Source: Chryseolinea sp. H1M3-3 (lineage in GTDB: Bacteria; Bacteroidota; Bacteroidia; Cytophagales; Cyclobacteriaceae). From it: 64,000 nt of DNA. Below are positions 18,513 to 27,059 of the stretch, piece after piece (position 1 is the stretch's first letter; every line of letters starts with the position of its first letter). Both the position numbers and the translations under genes were made by a program. The notes below the pieces were generated by a model that was given only the letters and a program-made list of their open reading frames with translations, did no database searches and was not told the origin of the DNA. The DNA lies in NCBI RefSeq assembly GCF_029360725.1, contig NZ_JARKMY010000002.1, forward strand, positions 1,312,730-1,376,729, given 5' to 3'.

Positions 18513-19361
18513 TCACCATTTTACTGCGTTTTCAAGCATTCGCACAAAGGGCTCTTGTTTCCAGGCGGCAGCATCATGGCCAATGGATGTGTAGAAGGTT
18601 CTTCCTTTGCCCGTTACTCGATACCAGGCAACCGGATGTTTTTTTCCCATGCCGAAATCCTTGTCTCTTATCCAAAGAAAGTTTCCATTGGAAATTATTT
18701 TTTCACCATCAATTTCATAGAGTACATTAAAACCTTTGTCATGCGGATTTTTATAGAATACATACCACTCATCGGTATGTTGCCACGTTGAAGGCAAACC
18801 TTGTAACAACGCACTGTCTATTCCAATACCATTTCGTATAAGGGTCGCCTCTTGCAATTGTGGGTTCATTGGGTGATGTGAAAATTTTGCACCCACAAAA
18901 TTCTGTTCATACCAATCCCAATGATGCGAGTCATCACCCGACCCGTGAATACCTATAAGCTTACCGCCGTTTCCAACGTATGCTTCGAGTGTTTTCTGTT
19001 GTTCCTCATTTAGCACACGACCTGTTGAGTTGTTGAATATCACTGCATCAAACCTGGCAAGTTGATCTGGGTTGAATACACCGCCTTCTTCGGTGCTATA
19101 GAGAAACCAGTTATTTCTTTTCGCCAACTTGTCAAAAACTTTTTTACCCGCTTCAATGGATTCACCATGACGAAAGCCGGTGGCTTTGGAAAAGAGCAGT
19201 ACGTTTGTACGATCTTGCGGAAAGTCAATAGAAGGTATTTCCGTTTCGTATGAAACCGGAAAGCCATTTTTTACTTTGTACATAAAGACACTCAAAGCGA
19301 TCACAATCAAGGCGAAAATCGACACGATCGTCCAGAGTAAAATCTTTAGGAATTTTTTCAT
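18513..19361 (-). CDS. ThuA domain protein
   Basis: 282 residues. The first 28 are a membrane anchor or uncleaved signal, followed by a single ThuA-like domain (about 45-282). Family landmarks are RTNVLLFSKATGFRHGESI, a central FDAVIFNNSTGRVL, GKLIGIHGSGDDSHHWDWYE and the C-terminal HPVAWYRVTGKGRTFYTSIG. The ThuA fold is a glutamine-amidotransferase-like flavodoxin fold named for trehalose utilisation; members act on oxidised (keto) sugars, but the exact reaction here is unknown. It is the second gene of an operon, 57 bases after the large ThuA/dehydrogenase gene, and is a paralogue of that gene's N-terminal domain. Confidence 0.9.
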   Translation of the reverse strand: MKKFLKILLWTIVSIFALIVIALSVFMYKVKNGFPVSYETEIPSIDFPQDRTNVLLFSKATGFRHGESIEAGKKVFDKLAKRNNWFLYSTEEGGVFNPDQLARFDAVIFNNSTGRVLNEEQQKTLEAYVGNGGKLIGIHGSGDDSHHWDWYEQNFVGAKFSHHPMNPQLQEATLIRNGIGIDSALLQGLPSTWQHTDEWYVFYKNPHDKGFNVLYEIDGEKIISNGNFLWIRDKDFGMGKKHPVAWYRVTGKGRTFYTSIGHDAAAWKQEPFVRMLENAVKW

Positions 19362-19418
19362 GTGCTGATTTCTTTCGTTAGGTCTATCTCTTTTTATAAC
19401 TACCTGTTTGTTATATGG

Positions 19419-22400
19419 TCATTTTCGCTTAACAAATTCAAGTGTCGCAATACCCGCAAATATTTTGCTCGGGTCTTTGCATTTTACTTTCAAAATAAGG
19501 TCATGAATGCCTTGGGTCGATTTTATGTCCACGCCTAAGTCCTTAAAGCCCATATCTGTGAGTCCAGGCTCGAAGTTGGCAACACCGATGGGTTGGCTGT
19601 CTTCACTATCGATAAACAACTGAAGTTCACCTCCGGAGAAATAGTTTGGCGCTACGGCAAGATTAAATTTGATCTGACCTACATCCGTTAGATCGATACC
19701 GTTGTAACGTATCACGCCCTGATCACTTGGCAACACAATCATGATCTCGTTTTCCAACCCGGGCCAGATATCTTTGGTAACCTTAAAGGTCGTTGTTTTC
19801 TTCCGCTCGTGGAATCGGTCGGCGCTGATCAACGGATATGAAAGTGATATTACCTTAGTTGCTGTTAAAGGTTTTATTCCATTAGCACCTTTGTCAGTGT
19901 AAGAAGCAGTGAAAATATAAGCTCCTTCTTTGTCTTCGGGTTTGTGTTTATTCAACGCATAGGAGCCTTTGTAGGGTAGCCCTGCCGTAATACCTTTTTT
20001 GTTCATGGAAAGGATATAGCGGATCATCTTTTCCGTTTCCTCTGTGGTAAGCTGTGGATGTGGCGACATCATCAGGTTGCCCCATACACCCGAGCCTCCT
20101 TTAATCACCTTGTCCACCAAACCTTTGATCACCGTTTCATCTCCAGCATACTTGTCGGCAATTTGTGTTAGAGATGGACCAACAGATTTTTCAGTCAGGT
20201 TGTGGCATGATTTGCAGTCCGAGTTTTCAAGCAGGGTTTTTCCCACCAGGTTGGCTGATGCTTCCATATTGGCTTGATGTCCCTGAATAATTTCAGTAAC
20301 GTCATGCCCTCGCTGAAGGTAATCTGCGGTAAAAGTGATTGACGAAGGATCAATGCCATTGTTAATGCTCCCGTCTTCGGTATCTTTTACATCGACGCTG
20401 TAGTCGAACGTTGAGTTGTCCCAATAAAACTTGCTATTACCTTTAAAACTCATCTTGATTTCAGGGAGGTCGTTTCCGGCAACAACAAGTAAGTGTTGTG
20501 TGGCACTTTCGCCTGCCGGATCCGTTACCATCAATGTTACCTTGTATTCACCCGGCTTCGTAAATACATGCGATGGATTTTTCTCTGAAGATTTTTCTCC
20601 ATCACCAAACGCCCATTCATAGGTCAGTTCATCACCATCGAAATCTTTGGATTCATCAGAACTGAATTGAATGGCAAATGGTGTTTTTCCCACGGTCTTA
20701 TCTGCGCTAATTGCTGCGAGCGGTACACGATTGGCTGATGAATACGTAATGTGGATAAGTCGTGCATCCATATTTTGCGAAAACCAATTGGTGCCGTATT
20801 CGAGGGCGTAGATGTCACCGGATGGACCAAAGACAATGTCAACAAGATTGTTAAACGGCATGGTGGGAAGGAATCTTTCCATTCGCACATAGTTTCCATC
20901 TTCATCAAGGGTTACAGCCACGACCCATCCTCTCATCCAGTCATAGGCGAAAAACTTCTTGTCGTAGTACACTGGAAACCGCTGTTCGGATTCAGGGTAT
21001 TCATCGGCGTAAAAAACAGGTCCAGCCATAGCGTTGCGACCGCCTTCACCAACCAAAGGAAATTCTTTTGACGTCGCATAAGGATAATAAATTAACGGGG
21101 GAACAGCTTCCGGTAGTTCTTTTACGCCTGTGTTATTAGGGGAATTGTTAACGGGTTTCTTTGGATCAAACAAGGGACCGGATTTATTAGAAGCATAATC
21201 GTAGTCGTTATATGGAAAATTGTTTCCGACGAAGTATGGCCATCCATGGTTCCCCGCTTTCCGGGCTTGGTTGATTTCGTCATAACCACGAGAACCAAAT
21301 CCAACGCTATCCTTACCTGCATCTGGTCCTACATCGCCCCAATAAAGATATCCGGTTTTTGAATCGACCGAGATCCTGAATGGATTTCTAACACCCATCA
21401 CGAAGATCTCCGGCCTTCCTTTGGCTGGATCAGTGAAAAGATTTCCTTTGGGTATTGAGTAAGTGCCGTCATCTTCAGGTTTGATGCGAAGAATTTTACC
21501 TCGCAGATCCTTTGTGTTTGAGGATGACTTTTGTGCATCCCAGGCTGAACGACCGGGGCTTTCGTCCATCGGACCATAACCCGTAGCCCGCGGACTTGTA
21601 TTATCGCCAACTGACAGATAAAGCAATCGGTCCGGACCAAATTCAATTGATCCGGCGGAGTGACAACATTCGTCACGTTGTGTGGATACCGTCAAGATAA
21701 TTTTTTCGCTCGATCGGTCTAAAGAGTCGCCGATGAAACTGAAACGTGAAAGACGCTGGACAGCTTCCTTTCCGACTGGAGAATAATAAAGATATATCCA
21801 ATGATTTTTCTCGTATTCTGGATCCACTGCAAGCCCGAGCAACCCATCTTCCAATTCATTGAATACAGGAAATGTGGTAACGAGCTTTGTTTTATTTTCA
21901 GCTTTCTTGAATAGCTTGATGCCACCTCTTCGTTCGATAAAAAGCACATCTTCATTCGGGAGCATGTCGAGCTCCATGGGTTCGTTGAGGTTGAAATCAA
22001 GAACAACTTTCTGAAATCTGTTTTCTTCTGGTGCGACCTTTGAGTTGTTATAATCCACAGGCGAACCGGGGCCTGCTGCGTACTGTATACCGCCCCAAAG
22101 CATTTCAAGAAAGTCCTTGTCTTGGTAACATTCATTTGTATGTCCGAGTCCTGTGTACCATGTTCTTCCTCCATCAAAATCGCGATACCATGCCATGGGG
22201 TGGTTGTCTCCATTCGTGCCACCTTGATATGATTTTTCATCGAGGTTTAGCAATACATTGATTTCCGGCCTGATGTCCTTATAGTTGTACCATTCGTCTG
22301 TACGTTTCCAGGTTTCCGGCAGATGCTTTGTTGAAACGTGTGTCTTGTCAATTACCTTTATTGTTGCATCGCGTACGTTGGGATCATTGGGATGTCCATT

Positions 22401-22805
22401 AAAATAAGCACCGACTAGCTCACCGTACCACGGCCATTCATATTCGGTATCTGCAGCGGCGTGTATCCCGACGAACCCGCCACCTGCCTGAACCCAACGG
22501 TTCAGCTCAAGCTGCTGCGTGTCGTTCAATACATCGCCGGTAGTATTAAGGAAAACAATTACATTATAACGTTTCAATGTATTTTCATTGAATGAGGCAC
22601 TGTTTTCAGTCGTGTCTACCACGAAGCCATGCTGCATTCCGAGAGTGCGGATGGCCTCAATTCCTGCAGGTATTGACTCGTGCCGAAACGACGATGTTTT
22701 TGAAAATACCAGTACTTTTATATCTCGCGTGTCGCGGGTAAAATAAAAGTATGCCCCAATACATAATGCAATGATGATTAGCAGGATTATATAGCGTTTT
22801 TTCAT
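19419..22805 (-). CDS. Multidomain ThuA / PQQ-type sugar dehydrogenase / PKD / cytochrome c protein
   Basis: 1128 residues in order: membrane anchor or signal (1-22); ThuA domain (about 28-245, with GFVGIHAAADTEYEWPWYG); glucose/sorbosone-dehydrogenase propeller (about 270-690; ISVDSKTGYLYWGDVGPDAG is diagnostic); PKD domain (about 695-790; DELTYEWAFGDGE); cytochrome c domain with CKSCH at 864-868; and a C-terminal beta-sandwich resembling a family 6 carbohydrate-binding module (about 980-1128). It would oxidise a sugar outside the cytoplasm and hand electrons to haem c, while ThuA processes the product. It is the first gene of a two-gene operon. A perfect palindrome overlaps its promoter, and a Nudix-type regulator lies divergently. 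Confidence 0.9.
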   Translation of the reverse strand: MKKRYIILLIIIALCIGAYFYFTRDTRDIKVLVFSKTSSFRHESIPAGIEAIRTLGMQHGFVVDTTENSASFNENTLKRYNVIVFLNTTGDVLNDTQQLELNRWVQAGGGFVGIHAAADTEYEWPWYGELVGAYFNGHPNDPNVRDATIKVIDKTHVSTKHLPETWKRTDEWYNYKDIRPEINVLLNLDEKSYQGGTNGDNHPMAWYRDFDGGRTWYTGLGHTNECYQDKDFLEMLWGGIQYAAGPGSPVDYNNSKVAPEENRFQKVVLDFNLNEPMELDMLPNEDVLFIERRGGIKLFKKAENKTKLVTTFPVFNELEDGLLGLAVDPEYEKNHWIYLYYSPVGKEAVQRLSRFSFIGDSLDRSSEKIILTVSTQRDECCHSAGSIEFGPDRLLYLSVGDNTSPRATGYGPMDESPGRSAWDAQKSSSNTKDLRGKILRIKPEDDGTYSIPKGNLFTDPAKGRPEIFVMGVRNPFRISVDSKTGYLYWGDVGPDAGKDSVGFGSRGYDEINQARKAGNHGWPYFVGNNFPYNDYDYASNKSGPLFDPKKPVNNSPNNTGVKELPEAVPPLIYYPYATSKEFPLVGEGGRNAMAGPVFYADEYPESEQRFPVYYDKKFFAYDWMRGWVVAVTLDEDGNYVRMERFLPTMPFNNLVDIVFGPSGDIYALEYGTNWFSQNMDARLIHITYSSANRVPLAAISADKTVGKTPFAIQFSSDESKDFDGDELTYEWAFGDGEKSSEKNPSHVFTKPGEYKVTLMVTDPAGESATQHLLVVAGNDLPEIKMSFKGNSKFYWDNSTFDYSVDVKDTEDGSINNGIDPSSITFTADYLQRGHDVTEIIQGHQANMEASANLVGKTLLENSDCKSCHNLTEKSVGPSLTQIADKYAGDETVIKGLVDKVIKGGSGVWGNLMMSPHPQLTTEETEKMIRYILSMNKKGITAGLPYKGSYALNKHKPEDKEGAYIFTASYTDKGANGIKPLTATKVISLSYPLISADRFHERKKTTTFKVTKDIWPGLENEIMIVLPSDQGVIRYNGIDLTDVGQIKFNLAVAPNYFSGGELQLFIDSEDSQPIGVANFEPGLTDMGFKDLGVDIKSTQGIHDLILKVKCKDPSKIFAGIATLEFVKRK

Positions 22806-22827
22806 GCAGGTAGGAGACGTTTAAACA

Positions 22828-22850
22828 ATTTGAGTCAATATGACTCAAAT
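22828..22850. promoter_or_regulatory. Probable operator: perfect 10-3-10 palindrome
   Basis: ATTTGAGTCA, spacer ATA, TGACTCAAAT: both arms are exactly complementary. It lies in the 132-base gap between the divergent ThuA/dehydrogenase gene and the Nudix-type regulator gene. It overlaps the -7 element and expected transcription start of the ThuA operon, which is where a repressor would act. Assignment to the adjacent regulator is inference from position. Confidence 0.8.
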
Positions 22851-22875
22851 ATACATGAAATTTGTTTCCATGCAA
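22846..22875 (-). promoter_or_regulatory. Promoter of the ThuA/dehydrogenase operon
   Basis: Read on the minus strand, TTG (22875-22873) is followed after 19 bases by TATATTTG (22853-22846). This fits the Bacteroidetes vegetative promoter pattern, a TTTG or TTG element near -33 and TAnnTTTG near -7. The start codon lies 40 bases downstream. Confidence 0.65.
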
Positions 22876-22937
22876 TTTTGTGCTGTACTTGCCCGATGGG
22901 TGATGAACCGGTAATTTGATTATTGAGGAACGAGAAC

Positions 22938-23708
22938 ATGATTGATAAGATTAAAAAATATATTAGATCTCTTGAAAAGGAAGCTATTCCCCAGTTGTCT
23001 GTAAACTGCGTCATTTTTGGTTTTCATGAGAAGACGCTCAAAGTGATTGTTAATAAAATAGCGCTTGGCCAGTCAACGATGTTCGTGTTACCCGGCGGTT
23101 ATGTTAAGCAGACGGAGAATTTGACCGATGCGGTTCAGCGAATTGTTAAGGAAAGTACGGGATTAGAAAAAATATTATTTAAACAGTTTGCAGTATTTGG
23201 CGATGCTTCACGATCCTTTGAAAAAGAATTCAAGGTACTCAGAACTTCTAAGCTTGATGGCGACGCCGAGGTATTAAAATGGTTCTCTAAACGATTTATC
23301 AGTGTTTGTTATCTGGCTCTTGTGGATTTTAGTAAAATTGAACTGAAGCCAACACAGTTTCTGGATGCGGCGCAATGGCTTTCCGTAGAGAAGGCAAAGA
23401 CCTTAGCAATGGATCATAGTCATATTGTTGAAAGTGCCAGAGAATCGCTGATTAAAGAACTTCCGTATGCTCCTATAGCGTCCAACCTGCTGCCGCCTAA
23501 ATTTACGTTGCCCGACCTCCATGCGTTGGTTGAGGGGATTCTGGGCAGAACAATCGACAGACCTAACTTCAGAAGGAAAATTCTAAAGTCCGACATGATT
23601 GTGAAAGTAGGTCAGGACAATTCGAATAAAAGACGACCTGCTGACTTATACGCTTTCAGGCACGGTAAAAAGACCAGTCTGATTGATGAGTACAAGTTGG
23701 GATTTTAG
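22938..23708 (+). CDS. Nudix-fold transcriptional regulator (NrtR-like) with winged helix
   Basis: 256 residues from ATG 22938; an in-frame TTG lies 15 bases earlier, and AGGAACGAG precedes the ATG as a fair ribosome binding site. Residues about 20-150 form a Nudix domain, but the Nudix box (G54 to L76) is degraded: the catalytic REUxEE reads R68-I-V-K-E-S73, losing two of three metal-binding glutamates. Residues about 165-256 match the C-terminal winged helix of the NrtR group (FTLPDLHALVEGILGR, then NFRRKILKSDMI). Proteins of this make-up are sugar- or nucleotide-responsive regulators rather than hydrolases. The divergent ThuA operon and the 23-bp palindrome between them suggest its target. 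Confidence 0.85.
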   Translation: MIDKIKKYIRSLEKEAIPQLSVNCVIFGFHEKTLKVIVNKIALGQSTMFVLPGGYVKQTENLTDAVQRIVKESTGLEKILFKQFAVFGDASRSFEKEFKVLRTSKLDGDAEVLKWFSKRFISVCYLALVDFSKIELKPTQFLDAAQWLSVEKAKTLAMDHSHIVESARESLIKELPYAPIASNLLPPKFTLPDLHALVEGILGRTIDRPNFRRKILKSDMIVKVGQDNSNKRRPADLYAFRHGKKTSLIDEYKLGF

Positions 23709-23946
23709 GTGATCCGTACGGGAACGGGTCAACAAGTATTAGATGACATTTGGAACTTCTCCTGATATCAATGCCGAAAAATTCCTAATACCACGCCGCT
23801 CATTCCAGCCACCACGTTGGATTAGCTGAAAAGAGTTTCTTACTGGTAGCAAACACAATCGCGCTGCTAACAATTTCTATTTTCTGATTTTCCTTTCGAA
23901 ATATCATGAGTGAGTATAACCTCTCCGCTCGAATGAGGTTAATGCA

Positions 23947-24420
23947 TTAATCACGCTTAGGAATTATTGCTGTTGCTTCGATTTCAATTAAAACATCCTC
24001 CCTGAAGAGTTTGTTTACTTCAATTAATGTGCTAGTCGGAGGGTTTTTGCTATTAACAAATTTGTCTCTAACATCTCGAAAATTCTGTATATGAGAAACG
24101 TCACGCATAAAGACTCCAATCTTTATAACATTCTCCATTGTCCCGCCGAGTTCAGACATAATATTTTTGATATTTAAGAATACTTGTTCAGTTTGTCTGC
24201 TCACATCGCCTGCCCCAACCAAATCGCCTTTTTGATCGAACGGAACTTGGCCGGATAAAATTATCATTTCACAATTTCCCAAATCTACAATAGCCGCATG
24301 AGAGTATCCTTTGGGTGTTGCTATCGATGATGGATTTCTAAACTTTGTTATTGAGGTTTTCGTCTGTGAAAAACAGGATATACAAGCGGAAAACAGAAGG
24401 AGTAACACTGCCGTTTTCAT
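23947..24420 (-). CDS. Exported RidA/YjgF-family protein
   Basis: 157 residues from the ATG at 24420 (an ATG at 24438 adds six residues). The first 19 are an export signal with a lipobox-like FSAC, so it may be a lipoprotein. The rest is one YjgF/RidA domain with recognisable blocks: MIILSGQVPFDQKGDLVG, SRQTEQVFLNIKNIMSELGG and DVLIEIEATAI. RidA proteins hydrolyse reactive enamine/imine intermediates in the cytoplasm using an arginine in the PARxxVxV motif; here the corresponding segment is PPTSTLIEV without arginine. Both the export and the missing arginine argue against classic RidA activity. The neighbours give no functional link. Confidence 0.8.
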   Translation of the reverse strand: MKTAVLLLLFSACISCFSQTKTSITKFRNPSSIATPKGYSHAAIVDLGNCEMIILSGQVPFDQKGDLVGAGDVSRQTEQVFLNIKNIMSELGGTMENVIKIGVFMRDVSHIQNFRDVRDKFVNSKNPPTSTLIEVNKLFREDVLIEIEATAIIPKRD

Positions 24421-24705
24421 TTTTTCTTGTCGTCTCATTGTACATTTTTTAGTTACGGTAAATAGAATGGTCCTAGCTAAGCATTATACTAAACGTATTA
24501 AGAAACGTGGACGCTCTAATAATCGACGCGCATCAACGGTCGTACGTTTCCAAATAAATATCTGGAAATAATGCAGTGTTAACAAACCCGAAATTCTTTT
24601 GGCGTGCCTTTCAGGTTTTACTCAAATACTTTTCCAATCGCGCTATTCTGTAACCCAAATTATTTCGAGAGCGGGCAGGATAAGAAGTCATCCACGCTTA
24701 GTATC

Positions 24706-24948
24706 TCACCTTAGTTTCGAGCATGGAGCTTCGGTTGGGCTTCGGTGAACGCCCGGTAAATCTGCGCTAAAAGGCATTTTTTCCGAAGAAATACCGCAGC
24801 TACCGAGCAGCTCCACGGTTTCCCGATGCATCCTGTTCTCATCCATCAAGGAGAGAATGTTGCGTAAGCATGTTCGACCCAGTGTAGCGTATTTTTCTTT
24901 GTCATCCTTGAAGCTATCGGTGATTTCCAACAAGGTCGCAATCAGCAT
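24706..24948 (-). CDS. Possible small protein or frameshifted remnant downstream of SDR gene
   Basis: An 80-codon frame whose ATG lies 10 bases past the stop codon of the SDR gene; the frame also has a GTG exactly adjoining the SDR stop. The first 55 residues (LLEITDSFKDDKEKYATLGR and following) are helical and protein-like. The last 20 look less natural; shifting to another frame after about residue 60 gives IYRAFTEAQPKLHARN before a stop, so a frameshift is possible. No family is recognised. It could be co-transcribed with the SDR. Confidence 0.35.
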   Translation of the reverse strand: MLIATLLEITDSFKDDKEKYATLGRTCLRNILSLMDENRMHRETVELLGSCGISSEKMPFSADLPGVHRSPTEAPCSKLR

Positions 24949-24957
24949 CACAGACAC

Positions 24958-25722
24958 TTACAAATTCATTCCACCTGACACCTCAATGCGTTGGCCATTG
25001 ATCCAACGGCCTCCTTCACTGCATAAAAACGCCACGACTGCACCAATGTCTTCGGGAACACCGACGCGTCCCAAAGCTGTGACGCCGGCGATATATTTGT
25101 TGAGCTGCTCATTATCGCGTACCACTCCGCCGCTGAAATCCGTTTCAATGGCACCCGGCGCAACCGTGTTTACTGTTATTTTTCGAGCCCCTAATTCTTT
25201 CGCCATATACCTGGTTAACACTTCCACAGCCCCTTTCATTGAAGCATAAGCTGAGTATCCGGGATTTGAGAATCTGGCTAGCCCAGTAGAAATGTTGATA
25301 ATTCTTCCACCATCACTTAACAATGGCAGCGCCTTTTGAGTGATGAAGAACACACCTTTAAAATGGATATTCATTAGTGCATCAAACTGCGCTTCCGTAG
25401 TCTCGGCAAATGGCGCATGAATGCCAATGCCTGCATTGTTAATAAGAAAGTCAAATGCCTCAACTTCAAAAGTTTCCTTCAAAGCGTTCTTTACCTCGTT
25501 TATAAAATGAGGAAAACTTCCAATGTCACTTGCATCCAATTGAAGAGCGGTAGCTTTTCTTCCAAACTTTTTCACTTCATCTACGACAGCAATCGCTTCT
25601 TCTTTTTTTGTGTTGTATGTGATGATTACATCAATTTCATTTTTCGCAAGGTTTATAGCCATATCCTTGCCGAGGCCACGGCTCCCGCCGGTTATCAACG
25701 CGATCTTACTTTTTTGTGTCAT
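24958..25722 (-). CDS. Short-chain dehydrogenase/reductase
   Basis: 254 residues, the standard length of a classical SDR, a cytoplasmic NAD(P)-dependent oxidoreductase. The cofactor motif is ITGGSRGLGKDMA at the N-terminus, NNAG stabilises the central sheet, and the catalytic residues are Ser in INISTG and the YASMK pair. The C-terminal IDGxR-like INGQRIEVSGGMNL is typical of 3-oxoacyl-ACP-reductase-like and glucose-dehydrogenase-like members. The substrate cannot be told. An AraC regulator lies 86 bases upstream on the same strand, the first of two AraC/SDR pairs in the window. Confidence 0.9.
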   Translation of the reverse strand: MTQKSKIALITGGSRGLGKDMAINLAKNEIDVIITYNTKKEEAIAVVDEVKKFGRKATALQLDASDIGSFPHFINEVKNALKETFEVEAFDFLINNAGIGIHAPFAETTEAQFDALMNIHFKGVFFITQKALPLLSDGGRIINISTGLARFSNPGYSAYASMKGAVEVLTRYMAKELGARKITVNTVAPGAIETDFSGGVVRDNEQLNKYIAGVTALGRVGVPEDIGAVVAFLCSEGGRWINGQRIEVSGGMNL

Positions 25723-25808
25723 GGTTTTGTTTTTTTAATGACACAAAATTCACTCGCACCAGCGTTGTTTTTGTTGCAAGGATCAATCCGAAGTTTGCAA
25801 AAATCAAA

Positions 25809-26714
25809 TCAGCTACGAAAAGCGAGCGGCGCCAACTTCGTTTGTTTTTTAAAGAAGTTGGAAAAGTGTGCGACTTCTTCAAAGCCGAGGCTGTAGGCAA
25901 TTTCAGAGATGTTCCAATTCGTTTGCTTTAGCAGGATTTTGGCTTCTTGCAGGGTGCGCGCAGCAATCAATTCTGTAGTAGTCTTGCCAGTGTTTTCCTT
26001 CAAGACCTTATTAAGATGGTTAACATGAATGGCGAGCCGTTCTGAAAAATCCTTGGCCGTTCTGAGGGTTAGCCTTTGCTGTGGCGATTCTATTGGAAAT
26101 TGTCTTTCAAGCAATTCAATGAAAAGTGATGTCACCCGCGCAGACGCGTTGTGCGTACTGTATAAAGTAGATGCTGGCTGCAGTTTCTGTCCAAAGTGAA
26201 TGAGTTCCAGAACGTAATTTCTGATGAGGTCATATTTATAGATGTAGCTGGAGGAAAGCTCTTTGTGAATTTTCAGGAAAATGCGTGACACTTCTTTCGC
26301 ATCATCATTAGAAAGTTTAAAAACAGGATAACCTCCGGGCCGAAAAATTGGCAACTCATCAAGCACTACACCACTTTTACTTTGCATGAGGAAGTCATCT
26401 GTAAAAATGCAGAAGTGTCCTGTTTGATTCTCATCCTGGGGTATATAATTATAGGGAATTCGTGGCGTTGCAAACAGTAACGCTTTTTTGTCAATGTCAA
26501 TTACCTTGTCCGCATATTCTGCACGGTTCCGACCGATAATGAGACTGATCTTGTAGTAGGCTCGACGGTTGTACGGCATTTCTTTTTTTTCCCGCAACTT
26601 GGCCATGAGTTCATCAATTCGAAAAACATTAAAATGGCCAATCTCTTTGTTGATATTTTCAGGGATTAGATTTGCCGTCTGCCGGTAGAACTCTTCCAGG
26701 GATGTTGCGCTCAT
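25809..26714 (-). CDS. AraC-family transcriptional regulator
   Basis: 301 residues. An N-terminal cupin-like sensing domain (about 20-190) is followed by two helix-turn-helix motifs (about 205-301). The recognition region contains LAIHVNHLNKVLKENTGKTT and the second helix pair has WNISEIAYSLGFEEVAHFSNFFKKQT, the standard AraC signature. On the minus strand a TATATTTG element (26736-26729) lies 15 bases before the start codon; its -33 partner is weak. It probably controls the SDR gene 86 bases downstream and possibly itself. Confidence 0.9.
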   Translation of the reverse strand: MSATSLEEFYRQTANLIPENINKEIGHFNVFRIDELMAKLREKKEMPYNRRAYYKISLIIGRNRAEYADKVIDIDKKALLFATPRIPYNYIPQDENQTGHFCIFTDDFLMQSKSGVVLDELPIFRPGGYPVFKLSNDDAKEVSRIFLKIHKELSSSYIYKYDLIRNYVLELIHFGQKLQPASTLYSTHNASARVTSLFIELLERQFPIESPQQRLTLRTAKDFSERLAIHVNHLNKVLKENTGKTTTELIAARTLQEAKILLKQTNWNISEIAYSLGFEEVAHFSNFFKKQTKLAPLAFRS

Positions 26715-27059
26715 TGTTTTGTAAAATTCAAATATATCGATTTTTGAATACTAAGTTTTCTAGGTTTCTTCCTTACGTTGTAATTGTGTACGTGCAGGTT
26801 TGGTCCGTTGAACTTATGCTCCTGCGCAAATAGGGAACTTTTTCTCAGCATATTTTTTACTCATCCACTCAAGTGGTTTTTGATACGCGGAGACAATTCC
26901 ATCCATCAGGTCTGCCGATAACCTCCTGGGATAACTCAATAAAACCCTGAAAGTACCGCTTTATATTCCCACTTTTACAGGTCTACTACGAAGAGGGGCT
27001 ATCGAACGTCATACGTAAATTTTTGGAGCAGAGAAAACTTGGAAGCCGTAATCACATCG
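26715..27059. other. Divergent spacer between AraC gene and BamA-like gene
   Basis: 345 bases holding divergent promoters. TATATTTG on the minus strand at 26729-26736 is a candidate -7 element for the AraC gene. Nothing else was recognised. Confidence 0.45.
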
